64,000 nt of DNA from JAJPKK01 sp963807015 (GTDB lineage Bacteria; Pseudomonadota; Alphaproteobacteria; Rhizobiales; Xanthobacteraceae): contig CAWEAS010000022.1 in the NCBI GenBank assembly GCA_963807015.1, positions 270,363 through 334,362 of the forward strand. The letters are read 5' to 3'. The notes below the pieces were generated by a model that made no database searches, had not been told where the DNA came from, and was given only the letters and a program-made list of their open reading frames with translations. The position numbers and the translations under genes were made by a program. Position 1 is the first letter of the stretch. Each line of letters opens with the position of its first letter. This document shows, one piece after another, positions 1 through 8,865 of the stretch.

Positions 1-3000
1 TGTAGGTGTTGACTCCGATCGACAGCGCCCAGGCGGTGGCCTGGCCCTGCAGGGCCTTCGTGCCCGCCATCGTCCAGGTGTTGAGCAGGTTCGAGGCAAC
101 GCCGAGCGTGCCATCCAGGAGATTGGTGATGGCACTCACACCCTGGCTGACGATGTTCTGCGGAATCGACGTGAAATAGGCCGACGGCGTGGTGAGATAC
201 GGATAGGTATTGGTCGTCGTCACCGAAATGGTGCCGGAGGCGTCGACCGAGGTGTTGCCGTAAATGGTCGCGTCGTCGTCGTTGATATAGACGCCGACAC
301 TGATCGAGACCGCCACCGCTTGCCCGCTCGATTTGCTCGGCTTTGAAACCGAGGACTGCGCCAGCGTTTGCGTGGTGTTCGAGCTCGTCGCCTTGTCGCT
401 GACGTTGGCCGTCGTCTGCAGCGTGGTCGGATGGGCGGCTGTCGCCTCATTACCGATGTAGGCATGAACATCGTGCGTCGCGACCGCGACGGCGACGCCG
501 CCGGCAAGGCTCAGTCCGTCGTTCTTGATATCGTACTGGCCCGGCCCATTGCCGTTCTCGTCGGCTGGACCCGGCAGGTTGGCCTTGCCGCTGGTCGCCT
601 GGGCGGAGGCGCCGCCAAACAGCAGCGCAGTGGTGAAGTCCGACTGGGTGAGCAGGTTGGTGTAATTGCTTTTGTTGAACTTGCTGCCCGCTGACGGCTT
701 GGCGCTGGCGCGATCGTCGGCCGTCAACGAGGCAGTGTTGCCGATGCCGGTTGTCAGCGAGCTCGCCGCCAGCGTGTCGTCATTGCCGCCGCCAAGACCC
801 GTAAATGTGATCGGCGCGCCGTTCAGCGCATCCGTGAGATTTGCGTAGAGCGCGACGTGGGTCCCGTCGACCACACGGATGTAGTAGGCGGTGTTGTTGG
901 TAAGCCCGCCGAGCTCCGTGTCGCCTGCCGTGATCGTCTGGGAGGGACCGGTGATGAACTGGCCCGGATTGTTGGGGTCGGGTTGCTCGCTTGGGACCGT
1001 GACCGTGCGCGAGATGTTGGGATCCGTGTTGCAGATCACCGCGTCGCCCGTCTGCAGGCCCGCGGTGGAAGAGACCGTGATCGCGCTGGTCAGCGGATTG
1101 ACATCGCCGGGCGTCGCGTTAGCGGTCGACGTCGGATTGAAGTTGAGAACCTGCGAGATGAAACCGAGCGACTGGAGCGACGTCCCGGGATCGGCAAGCT
1201 GAACCACGTTATTGTTGGAATCGACGAGCTGGAATTCCGTGGTCGAACCGGTGAGGAACTGCACCGTGTAACTGACGTCGTTCTCGAGGTTGCCGATGGT
1301 GTTGTTGCCGTCGGCCTGGAGCGAGTCGTAGGTGACGGACTGGCCGTTGCTGAGCTGGCTGTTGGGCAGCACGATCGCGTTGTTCGCGGTATCGATGTTG
1401 GCGAGGATGACGCCGACGGCGGCGGCGCCAGTGGTCAGGTCGGTGAAGGTCTGCAACCCGAGCCCGCCCGTCGTCACCGGGACGACGGTGTTGCCGGACA
1501 TGAGCTGGAACAGCGTCCCGTCGACGACGTGAACCGTATAGATCGCGCCGTCCGTGAGGCCAGGAATTGCCGTCCCATTTCCGCCCGAAGGGGCGGTGTA
1601 CTGGATCTGATCGCCTTCGTTGAAGCCGTGATTGAGGATGTAAATCGTGTGCTGTTGCGGATCGACGGCGTCAACCGAGAACGTATCGGCATTGGTGACC
1701 GACAACGTCTGCGTCGAGTTGGGATCGGTGCCGCTCGGATTGAGCGCGATTGGCGGAACGTTCGTCAACTGAATGTCGTTGGCGTCGACGTAGAGGACGT
1801 AATAGCTCGCGCCGGAAACGAGCCCGCCGAGCGGAGTGGACGGCAGGACGATGGTTCCGCCGCCAGCCAGGTTGGTCAGATTCTGCGGCGTATAGGTGAC
1901 GAGCTCGCCGTTGGTCAGCCCGTGATTGGGGATATTGATGACCCCGGTGGTGATGTTGACGGTGCTGGGATCCGACGAGTTGAACGTCGCCTGCTTGCCG
2001 CCGCTGATGGTGCCGCCGGCCGTAATGGTGCCGTTCAGGAGCGACTGCACGTTCGAATTGTCGAACGTCACCGAGATCGAGGTACCGGCCGTCGCGTCGA
2101 CCGGCGCGAATGTCGAGGAGCTGGTACCGGACTTGTTGCTGCCCTTGGCGAACACGTTGACGTTGCCGAGCGTCGCGGTGATGGTGACGCTGTCGTCGAC
2201 CTCGGCAGTGTCCTGAAGGTTGGTATTGGCGATCCCGACCGCGAACGAAACCGCGTTCGGATCAACGGTGCCGGTGATGTTGGTCGAGGCGCGCGACGTC
2301 GTCTTGGCGCTCGTCGTGCCGGTCGCCCCGATAGTGACGTTGTTTTCCGCGGTGATGATGCTGGTGCCGGTCACCAGGGCCGTGACGGTGCTGTAGGCTT
2401 GGCCGTATCCGACGGCGACTTGATAGCCGGAGCTGGTCGAGCTCACCGCGATTGCGCTGACGATGGTCTCGACATCGGTGGTCGCCTCGATGTCGACCGA
2501 CCCCGCACTCGTGATGGTCGAGCTGTCGATCGTCGTGTTGGCATTTGCGCCGCGGAGGACGACGGAGGCATCCATGCCGGTCAACGAGGAGATCACGTCG
2601 CCGGGGATCTGCGCGAACAGGTTGGACAGCGTGCTGGTGAAGCCCTTGGCCCAAGCCGGTACTTCGCTCGAGAGCGAAATATCGGTCGCCTCCGACGTGA
2701 TCGTGACGTTGCCGCCCTCGATGGTCGCGCCGCTGACGCTGATCGATACCGACTTGTTCGAATAGCCGATCGGGAGCTCGATCGCCCGGTAGTTCTGGTC
2801 GCTGGCCTCGATCGTGATGTCGCCAGCTGCGAATTTAGTTTGCGACGCAGTCGCATTGAGAACGGCGCCGCTGCTGATCGTGATGTTGTGGGGACCCTGG
2901 GTCGACCCGGCGTCGGGGGCGATGTCGATGGCACCCGAATTTCCGGTCGGTGACTGGGTGTTGATGACGACGCCCGAGTCGATGACCACGTTTGCCGCGT

Positions 3001-4300
3001 TGAGCGAGAAGTCGCCGCCGTTCGTCGAGATGCTGGTCTCGATCTCTATCTTGTTCGAACTTGTCGGGATGTAGAACGAGCCTGAAATGCCGTCGAGAAT
3101 GCTGCTCGGGGTGGTGCTGTCGACAATGAAGGCGGCCGCGAATTGGCTGTCGACCGATTTGACGACCAGATTGTTCTCGATGAGCGGGCCAACGCCGGCA
3201 GCCAGTACGATCTTGAGCGAGCCGGTCGGGTCATTGAAAGTCGTCGACTCGAAAACGCCCGGATCCGACAAGGTCATCGTGCCCGCGGTGGTCCCCGCCT
3301 GCAGCGTGGCGGTGGTACCGCCCAGTTCCGGCAGATCGAATTCAACGTTGGTCGACGTGCCATTATTGTTGATCGGCGACAATCCGGCGTAACTGAACTC
3401 TGTGCCGTCGAGCGTGACGGTGCCGGAATGCGCATCGGTGTCGGCAATCACCACCGAGTTGAACGTGCCCTGCAGCGTCAGCGTGCCGGCATTGTTGGCG
3501 CCGCCGTCGATGCCGCCGGTGAGTGATCCGCCGGGCGCAAACACGAAGGTGGTGGCGTTGATGCCGGCACCGTCGAGATGTTCGAAGCCGGCGAAGTTCA
3601 TGCCGTCGACATTGCCGGACCCTGGCCCGGTTACGTTGAATGTCGTTGCGGGCGCCGGGCCAACGAGAATGTCGTTGCCGGCGCCGCCGATCAGGTTTTG
3701 GAGATTGCTGAAGGTGACGTTGGCAGCACCCGTTGCCGCGCCCGCGCCTGCGCTCGTCAGCTGCCACTGTTCGGACGCGCTCGCCGCATTGTGGGTGATC
3801 GCCAACGTGTTGGTGCCGCCGCCGCCCTGGAAATTGATCGACGGGATCGTCGCACTGCCGAACGAATCCGCGTTGATCGTGACAGTGTCCTTGCTCGCGC
3901 TGCCGGCATTGCCGATGATGTTGATCTGTTGGATGACGCCAAGGTTGCCGAGCGCGAGCACCGCATTGTTGTTGGCTTGATCGACGACTTCGACGCGCTG
4001 CACCGCCTGTGTGGTCGTGCCCGTGTGCACGGTCGCGGTGACCATCTCCACGACGAGATTGTGGTCCTGGTGAGCGAGAGCGGCACTGGCGAGATTCACC
4101 GACAGGACGTCGGCGCTCAGGAGCAGGCGTGGCTCCAATGGATCGAAAAGCAGGCTGCCGCGCCGCGCGCCCGACGTGCGCCCGGGTGATGGACTGCTGT
4201 AACCGAGAACGGCGTTACGAAGTCTCTGGAAGTATTTGTTGATGGGGCGGTTGCGGCGAGGAAGATCAGCGGACGCGATCGATCCGAATGGAAACGCCAT
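1..4300 (-). CDS. Giant LEPR-XLL repeat protein, C-terminus cut by window edge
   Basis: The reverse frame stays open from an ATG at 4300 to position 1, giving at least 1433 residues. A basic N-terminal stretch leads to LEPRLLLSAD at residues 55-64, the hallmark of the LEPR-XLL domain found at the head of very large exported bacterial proteins. The rest is Ser/Thr/Asn/Gly-rich and beta-strand-like. One RTX-like nonapeptide (GGAGNDILV) lies near residue 204. The distal part carries repeated units with the pattern NHGL-x-x-G followed by GL-x-x-G-x-x-Y-x-V. A GGGGAG ribosome site sits 9 bases before the ATG. Family knowledge suggests a secreted or surface protein, possibly an adhesin; that role is inferred. 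The divergent neighbour is a membrane-fusion adaptor, which fits export. The true length is unknown. Confidence 0.8.
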   Translation of the reverse strand, partial: MAFPFGSIASADLPRRNRPINKYFQRLRNAVLGYSSPSPGRTSGARRGSLLFDPLEPRLLLSADVLSVNLASAALAHQDHNLVVEMVTATVHTGTTTQAVQRVEVVDQANNNAVLALGNLGVIQQINIIGNAGSASKDTVTINADSFGSATIPSINFQGGGGTNTLAITHNAASASEQWQLTSAGAGAATGAANVTFSNLQNLIGGAGNDILVGPAPATTFNVTGPGSGNVDGMNFAGFEHLDGAGINATTFVFAPGGSLTGGIDGGANNAGTLTLQGTFNSVVIADTDAHSGTVTLDGTEFSYAGLSPINNNGTSTNVEFDLPELGGTTATLQAGTTAGTMTLSDPGVFESTTFNDPTGSLKIVLAAGVGPLIENNLVVKSVDSQFAAAFIVDSTTPSSILDGISGSFYIPTSSNKIEIETSISTNGGDFSLNAANVVIDSGVVINTQSPTGNSGAIDIAPDAGSTQGPHNITISSGAVLNATASQTKFAAGDITIEASDQNYRAIELPIGYSNKSVSISVSGATIEGGNVTITSEATDISLSSEVPAWAKGFTSTLSNLFAQIPGDVISSLTGMDASVVLRGANANTTIDSSTITSAGSVDIEATTDVETIVSAIAVSSTSSGYQVAVGYGQAYSTVTALVTGTSIITAENNVTIGATGTTSAKTTSRASTNITGTVDPNAVSFAVGIANTNLQDTAEVDDSVTITATLGNVNVFAKGSNKSGTSSSTFAPVDATAGTSISVTFDNSNVQSLLNGTITAGGTISGGKQATFNSSDPSTVNITTGVINIPNHGLTNGELVTYTPQNLTNLAGGGTIVLPSTPLGGLVSGASYYVLYVDANDIQLTNVPPIALNPSGTDPNSTQTLSVTNADTFSVDAVDPQQHTIYILNHGFNEGDQIQYTAPSGGNGTAIPGLTDGAIYTVHVVDGTLFQLMSGNTVVPVTTGGLGLQTFTDLTTGAAAVGVILANIDTANNAIVLPNSQLSNGQSVTYDSLQADGNNTIGNLENDVSYTVQFLTGSTTEFQLVDSNNNVVQLADPGTSLQSLGFISQVLNFNPTSTANATPGDVNPLTSAITVSSTAGLQTGDAVICNTDPNISRTVTVPSEQPDPNNPGQFITGPSQTITAGDTELGGLTNNTAYYIRVVDGTHVALYANLTDALNGAPITFTGLGGGNDDTLAASSLTTGIGNTASLTADDRASAKPSAGSKFNKSNYTNLLTQSDFTTALLFGGASAQATSGKANLPGPADENGNGPGQYDIKNDGLSLAGGVAVAVATHDVHAYIGNEATAAHPTTLQTTANVSDKATSSNTTQTLAQSSVSKPSKSSGQAVAVSISVGVYINDDDATIYGNTSVDASGTISVTTTNTYPYLTTPSAYFTSIPQNIVSQGVSAITNLLDGTLGVASNLLNTWTMAGTKALQGQATAWALSIGVNTY

Positions 4301-4595
4301 ATCCAACGACTCCCCAACAACTACGCCACGTGTCGACGCGACGATGACTTTCCCGGCCCGGAAACGCACGCCTTCGGCGGGACATTTACCAACTGTTAAC
4401 TGCATTGAACCCGACGCAGATGTCGCCTCTGTGTCAGTCCCGCCGCGGATTTGCATCGCCTCGGGAAGCGTCGGCGCCGCTGTCATTTTCAAATGAAGTC
4501 AACGTGGTAGGACCTCCTCCAGCCGCCTCGAACAACAGGCCGTCCGGCCGCAGCCGGTCGCCAGTTAATCGAGGCATCAGTGAGAAGGACCACCT

Positions 4596-5519
4596 ATGGC
4601 GCTGTGGATTTCGGCCGGACGCATTGGACTTCGTCGCGGGAGCGTCGGGACTTTTCGCCGTCGGCGATATCGCGGTCCGACGTTCACTTTGGCTTGTGCG
4701 CTCGCTTTGGCGATGATCGATCGCGCGCAATCGGCGACGTTCGACTGCGTCATCGAACCGGCGCTTACGCTAAAACTCGGGAGTCCGATTGCGAGCATCC
4801 TCGACAAAGTCGAGGTCGACCGCGGCGATCTCGTCAAACAGGGGCAAGTTATCGCTCGCCTGGAATCAACCGTCGATCAAGCCGTCGTTGCCGTTAACCG
4901 GGCACGTGCCGAAAGCACGGCCGAGATCGAAGCCAAGCAGGCCGTGCTCGATCAGAAGAAAGGCGTGCTGAACCGCAAATTGGGTTTGCAGCGTAGCAAC
5001 TACGCCTCGGCCCAGGACATCGAGACCGCCCAGGCCGAGTACAACGTTGCGGAACAGGATCTCGCCCTAGCGAAACTCAACCGCCGGATGGCCGAACTCG
5101 ACCTGCGGCGCACCGAGGCCACACTCGAGCAACGCACGATCCGCAGCCCGATCGACGGCGTCGTGGTCAAGCGGTCGCTCGGTCCCGGCGAATACGTGCA
5201 TCAGGAGGCCAACATCGTCACGCTGGCACGGATCGATCCGCTCAACGTCGAGACCTTCCTGCCAATCCGCTATTACGGTCACATCAAGGTGGGCGACACG
5301 GCAAACATTCGGCCCGATGATCCGGTCGGCGGCGACCGCTCAGGCACGGTGTCGATCGTGGACGAGGTCTTTGATGCCGCGAGCGGAACGTTCGGCGTGC
5401 GGCTGGCACTTGCAAATCCCGAGCATCTGGTGCCCGCCGGACTGCGCTGCCGGATCACGTTCGACTTTCCAGAGCAACCCACCGAAGCGCCGGTCCTGGG
5501 CTTCGGGCGCGATCGATAA
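4596..5519 (+). CDS. HlyD-like periplasmic adaptor (membrane fusion protein)
   Basis: A 307-residue protein. An N-terminal basic and hydrophobic region ends in AQS near residue 47, a likely signal-peptide cleavage site. Next comes a biotinyl/lipoyl-type half motif (SILDKVEVDRGDLVKQGQVI), a long coiled-coil hairpin rich in Ala, Glu and Arg (about residues 100-175), and the second half motif RSPIDGVVVKRSLGPGEYV. This order is diagnostic of HlyD/RND-type adaptors, which link an inner-membrane pump to an outer-membrane channel. An AGAAGGA ribosome site lies 7 bases upstream of the ATG. It is divergent from the LEPR-XLL gene and precedes an outer-membrane barrel gene. No pump gene is visible, so the partner is unknown. 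Confidence 0.85.
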   Translation: MALWISAGRIGLRRGSVGTFRRRRYRGPTFTLACALALAMIDRAQSATFDCVIEPALTLKLGSPIASILDKVEVDRGDLVKQGQVIARLESTVDQAVVAVNRARAESTAEIEAKQAVLDQKKGVLNRKLGLQRSNYASAQDIETAQAEYNVAEQDLALAKLNRRMAELDLRRTEATLEQRTIRSPIDGVVVKRSLGPGEYVHQEANIVTLARIDPLNVETFLPIRYYGHIKVGDTANIRPDDPVGGDRSGTVSIVDEVFDAASGTFGVRLALANPEHLVPAGLRCRITFDFPEQPTEAPVLGFGRDR

Positions 5520-5568
5520 CGCGAGGGTCGCAGGAGCTTGAAGCGATCGAAGAGCGAAGCGGTGCCGA

Positions 5569-7551
5569 TCAGAACTTGCCAGTGAGGCGCACTGTCGGAC
5601 CCTGGTAGAACCGATCTTCATTAGCAACAACGCCGGCGCCGTTCACGGTCTTGAACGCGTTCCAATAGCCGTCGAACCGATAGGCCGCTGTCACTTTCAA
5701 GCTCGTTGTGAGCCAGTACGAAAGCCCGGCTTCGGCATCGAGGTTGAAGACAACAGTCGTGTCGGACGCGCCTAGGTTGACAATTCCGAAGTTTGCCGCC
5801 GCTCCGCCGGTGCTCACGTCGAGTGACCGGACGCCGTAGAGTGCCGCCATGCCGCCGAGGTAGTCGATCGACCAGCCGTAGCCGAGCGGAATGTTGCCTT
5901 CGATGCCGCCCCGCGGGCCGCCGCCGACGAACCGGGTCTTCTGCTCGAACGAGAATGCACCCGGCTGGGCACCAATCGGTCCGGTTACGGGAAACACATT
6001 TAGAAAAAATGTTGGAGCGACAAAGTTCGCGCTGCCACTGGTTTTAGAATCGATCTCCGCAATCCGAAGTCCAACCTTGATCTGAGACTGACCTAAACCG
6101 AGCCCGACGTCCCGTCCCACGGCGAAGTCAGCGAGTCCATGCTGCTCGCGCTCCCGAAGCGTGCCGTTGGCGGCGACACCAACCGCGACAGCCCCGGTCC
6201 CTGTGCCTGGAAGCGGAAAAACTGAGTTGGAAGGAATGACTCTTCTGCCGTTGCGCCCAAAAGCTTGATTACTCTGAGCCGAGCCGTAGCGCACATCCGC
6301 GCTGATGTGCCATGGCGTGCCAGCGAAACGATAATCGAAGCCCGCCGCGCCTTCGCCGCCATGACCCGGTTTGCCGACGTTGATCGGATCGCCGACGTTG
6401 ACCGAGCCGCCGGTGACGGAGGCAAGTTCGCCCTCGCCCCACACGGTCCACTGGGTGGAGGGGATCGGGGCCCATTCTTTGGCAAAGAGCCTTCGCTCCT
6501 TCGTATAAAGCGGAGGCGGCGGCGGCACGTAGGCGAACAGCGTGTCGGTCGCGCCGGTCAACCGCAGCATCGGGCCGGTGTAGAAACGGTCCTGGTTGGT
6601 CACGGTACCGCTGGCATTGAAGGTCTTGAGCGCGCCCCAGTAGCCGTCGAACCGATAGGCCGCGGTCAGTTTGAGATTGCTGGTCAGCCAATAAGAGAAG
6701 CCGGCCTGGGCATCGATGTTGAGCACCGTCGTCATGTCCGAGGTGCCGAAAGCCGCAAAGCCGGCGCCGGCGGCCGAACCGCTCCCTTCGACTTCGAGCG
6801 ACCGCGAGCCGACCAATGCCGCCATGCCGCCGAGGTAATCGAACGCCCAGCCGCCGCCGAGCGGGACCGAGCCGTCGATGCCGACACGCGGGCCCGCACC
6901 GACGAACCGACTATTTTGCGCGAAACCGAATGGCCGTGGCGCCGGCAAGGGCGGGGAAACTGACGCAAAAGCTGGCACGCTGAATGCGCCGCTGCCGGAT
7001 GTCCTCGCTTGGATTTCGGCAATCCTCAGACCGACCTTTAACTGAGTTTGTCCAAGCCCAAGCCCGACATCGCGGCCGACCGCAAAATCCGCCAATCCAT
7101 GATCTTCTTTGTTCGTAAAGGTGCCGCGCCCAACCCCGGCGACAGGCACAAGACCGGACGGCACGCCGGGCACTGCGCGGCCGCTTGGAATGAAAAAGGT
7201 GCCCCTGGAATTAAACGACCCGGATTGCTGCACGCTGCCGTAACGGACCTGCGCGCTGACATGCCAGGGCGTCATCGCAAATCGGCAGTCAAACCCAACG
7301 GCACCTTCCGGGCCCCACTTGGCTCTGCCGGCGTCAAATCCGAACGTGCCGAAATGAGCATCGCGGCCGAAGACGTCGGTTGCCCCGCCCTCGCCCCACC
7401 ATTCGCAGCGTCCTGGATCGGACGGAGGCGCCGGCCGCGCCACAACCGCCGCCGGCCGCACTTCGTCGCCTCTTACTTGCGGCGACGCCGCCGTAAGCGC
7501 GATGATCGACACGCTCACGCATAGAAGCTGGCGTGCCTTCGCTGTTGACAT
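5569..7551 (-). CDS. Outer-membrane beta-barrel protein with two tandem barrel units
   Basis: About 660 residues from ATG 7551; an in-frame GTG at 7575 is the alternative. The chosen start gives a clean signal peptide ending near VRG. Two halves of about 300 residues each repeat the same order: WGEGxxA, GFDxRFAxTPWHxSAxVRYGS, HGLADFAVGRDVGLGLGQ, GxGPRxGIxGxxPLGxGW, YLGGMAAL and AAYRFDGYW, and each half ends RLTG. The protein ends in Phe, as outer-membrane barrels usually do. The pattern is closest to what I recall of the Lpg1974/Legionella-OMP type; that family name is tentative. It is convergent with the adaptor gene. The in-gene duplication predicts a double barrel or one large barrel. Confidence 0.72.
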   Translation of the reverse strand: MSTAKARQLLCVSVSIIALTAASPQVRGDEVRPAAVVARPAPPSDPGRCEWWGEGGATDVFGRDAHFGTFGFDAGRAKWGPEGAVGFDCRFAMTPWHVSAQVRYGSVQQSGSFNSRGTFFIPSGRAVPGVPSGLVPVAGVGRGTFTNKEDHGLADFAVGRDVGLGLGQTQLKVGLRIAEIQARTSGSGAFSVPAFASVSPPLPAPRPFGFAQNSRFVGAGPRVGIDGSVPLGGGWAFDYLGGMAALVGSRSLEVEGSGSAAGAGFAAFGTSDMTTVLNIDAQAGFSYWLTSNLKLTAAYRFDGYWGALKTFNASGTVTNQDRFYTGPMLRLTGATDTLFAYVPPPPPLYTKERRLFAKEWAPIPSTQWTVWGEGELASVTGGSVNVGDPINVGKPGHGGEGAAGFDYRFAGTPWHISADVRYGSAQSNQAFGRNGRRVIPSNSVFPLPGTGTGAVAVGVAANGTLREREQHGLADFAVGRDVGLGLGQSQIKVGLRIAEIDSKTSGSANFVAPTFFLNVFPVTGPIGAQPGAFSFEQKTRFVGGGPRGGIEGNIPLGYGWSIDYLGGMAALYGVRSLDVSTGGAAANFGIVNLGASDTTVVFNLDAEAGLSYWLTTSLKVTAAYRFDGYWNAFKTVNGAGVVANEDRFYQGPTVRLTGKF

Positions 7552-7659
7552 ACGCACGTTCGAATCTCGCCCCACCCGTTCTTTGCGGCGAGGCTATCGC
7601 GGCGGCAGCTTCTTTAATATGACATCAGCCGCTACAGATCAGAGAAGTACAACATTCAT

Positions 7660-7691
7660 TGCGCCTTGTTGCCTTGATGCAACAAGGCGCA
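7660..7691. promoter_or_regulatory. Perfect 13-bp inverted repeat between divergent genes
   Basis: TGCGCCTTGTTGC at 7660-7672 is matched exactly by GCAACAAGGCGCA at 7679-7691 around a 6-base loop. It lies between the start of the barrel gene (7551, minus) and the start of the sulfotransferase gene (7751, plus). It could be a two-sided operator or a leader hairpin. A short T-run follows at 7701-7706, but it is too far from the stem for a standard terminator. Confidence 0.5.
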
Positions 7692-7750
7692 CGAACGCGG
7701 TTTTTCATCTTTCTGTCATGAAACTAAAATCACCCCGGGAAACCAGCGTG

Positions 7751-8641
7751 ATGAATAGCGAGGGCTCAAACACTCGGCCGGGAATTGTGTGGATCGCGTC
7801 GTTCCCGAAATCGGGTAACACGTGGGTCCGCACCTTCTTGCACAACATTGCGAAGCTGATCGGCGGCGAGGATGACGCTCAAGACATCAATGCGATGGGG
7901 CGATTCTCGACCTGGGAGATTCGCAAGCCGAATTACACCGAGGCGCTCGGGTTCGAGCCGACCGATTCACATCGCAACGAGATCGCTTCGGTCCGCCACA
8001 AGGTGCAGCAACGCATCGCCGACGAACACGACGGACTCGTCTTCATCAAGACGCACCAGGCCCTGGTGATGGATCGCGGCACCTCCACCATCAACTTCGC
8101 GGCGACGTCTGGAGCGATTTACATCGTGCGCAATCCGCTCGACGTCGCGATTTCATACGCTCATCACATGGGTCGTTCGATCGACGAAACGATCGAATCG
8201 ATCGGCACCCGCGACATCGAGACCGTGGTGACGGACATAGCCGTGTATGAGGTTTATGGCTCCTGGAGCCAGCACGTGCACAGCTGGACGCACAAGCCGC
8301 ATCCCGCGATCCATGTCATGCGTTACGAAGACATGGTCGCCGCGCCTGCCGAACATTTCGGGCGACTGGTGCGCCACCTTCTCCTCGACACCACGGCAGC
8401 GGAGATTGCCGAAGCCATCGACCGTTGCTCGTTCGACAAACTCAGGGCGCAAGAGGAACGCGACGGCTTTCGCGAAAGGCCGGAAGTGTCGCAGCGATTC
8501 TTTCGCGAGGGACGGCCCGGCCAATGGCGCGAGAGTTCTCACGCCGGCACAGATCGACCGCATCGTGCGCGACCATGGCGAGCAAATGGCCCGGTTCGGC
8601 TACCTGCCGTGACGTCCGTGCCTTGGCGTAGCGGCGGCTAG
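7751..8641 (+). CDS. Sulfotransferase domain protein, frameshifted near the 3' end
   Basis: The family should transfer sulfate from PAPS to an alcohol or amine. The N-terminal 5'-phosphosulfate loop reads SFPKSGNTW and the 3'-phosphate motif reads RNPLDVAISYAHH. RYEDM follows, as in bacterial sulfotransferases, then FFREGRPGQW near the end. At about 8533 the frame changes: this frame continues with low-quality sequence to 8641, whereas the +1 frame gives VLTPAQIDRIVRDHGEQM and ends at 8612, as expected for the family. One extra A in CGCGAGAGTT explains this. ATG 7751 is chosen because GGGAAA lies about 9 bases before it; ATG 7718 is possible but lacks a ribosome site. Target unknown. Confidence 0.8.
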   Translation: MNSEGSNTRPGIVWIASFPKSGNTWVRTFLHNIAKLIGGEDDAQDINAMGRFSTWEIRKPNYTEALGFEPTDSHRNEIASVRHKVQQRIADEHDGLVFIKTHQALVMDRGTSTINFAATSGAIYIVRNPLDVAISYAHHMGRSIDETIESIGTRDIETVVTDIAVYEVYGSWSQHVHSWTHKPHPAIHVMRYEDMVAAPAEHFGRLVRHLLLDTTAAEIAEAIDRCSFDKLRAQEERDGFRERPEVSQRFFREGRPGQWRESSHAGTDRPHRARPWRANGPVRLPAVTSVPWRSGG

Positions 8642-8865
8642 AACCGACGCGCCCCCGAGCGACCGGAACCACCTCGGGGATGCCGGCGGCCAGCATCACG
8701 AAAGTGATAAACTTCTCATTTATCTAAGTATTTGGGCTTTCGGGTAAGGAGCGTGCCGCTGCAGCTTGGTTGGGGATGAGTTCGAACGCGGATTGACGCG
8801 CGATCGCCAGTCAGTGCGGCCTGCGTCGGGCGTCGAAAGTTTGCGTAGTGTGGAGTTCAAGGTAC

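Noticed and set aside
857..2953. A 698-residue open frame on the plus strand.
   Set aside because: It is rich in Arg/Asp/Val with no motif, and it is antisense to the coherent LEPR-XLL protein, whose composition explains the open frame.
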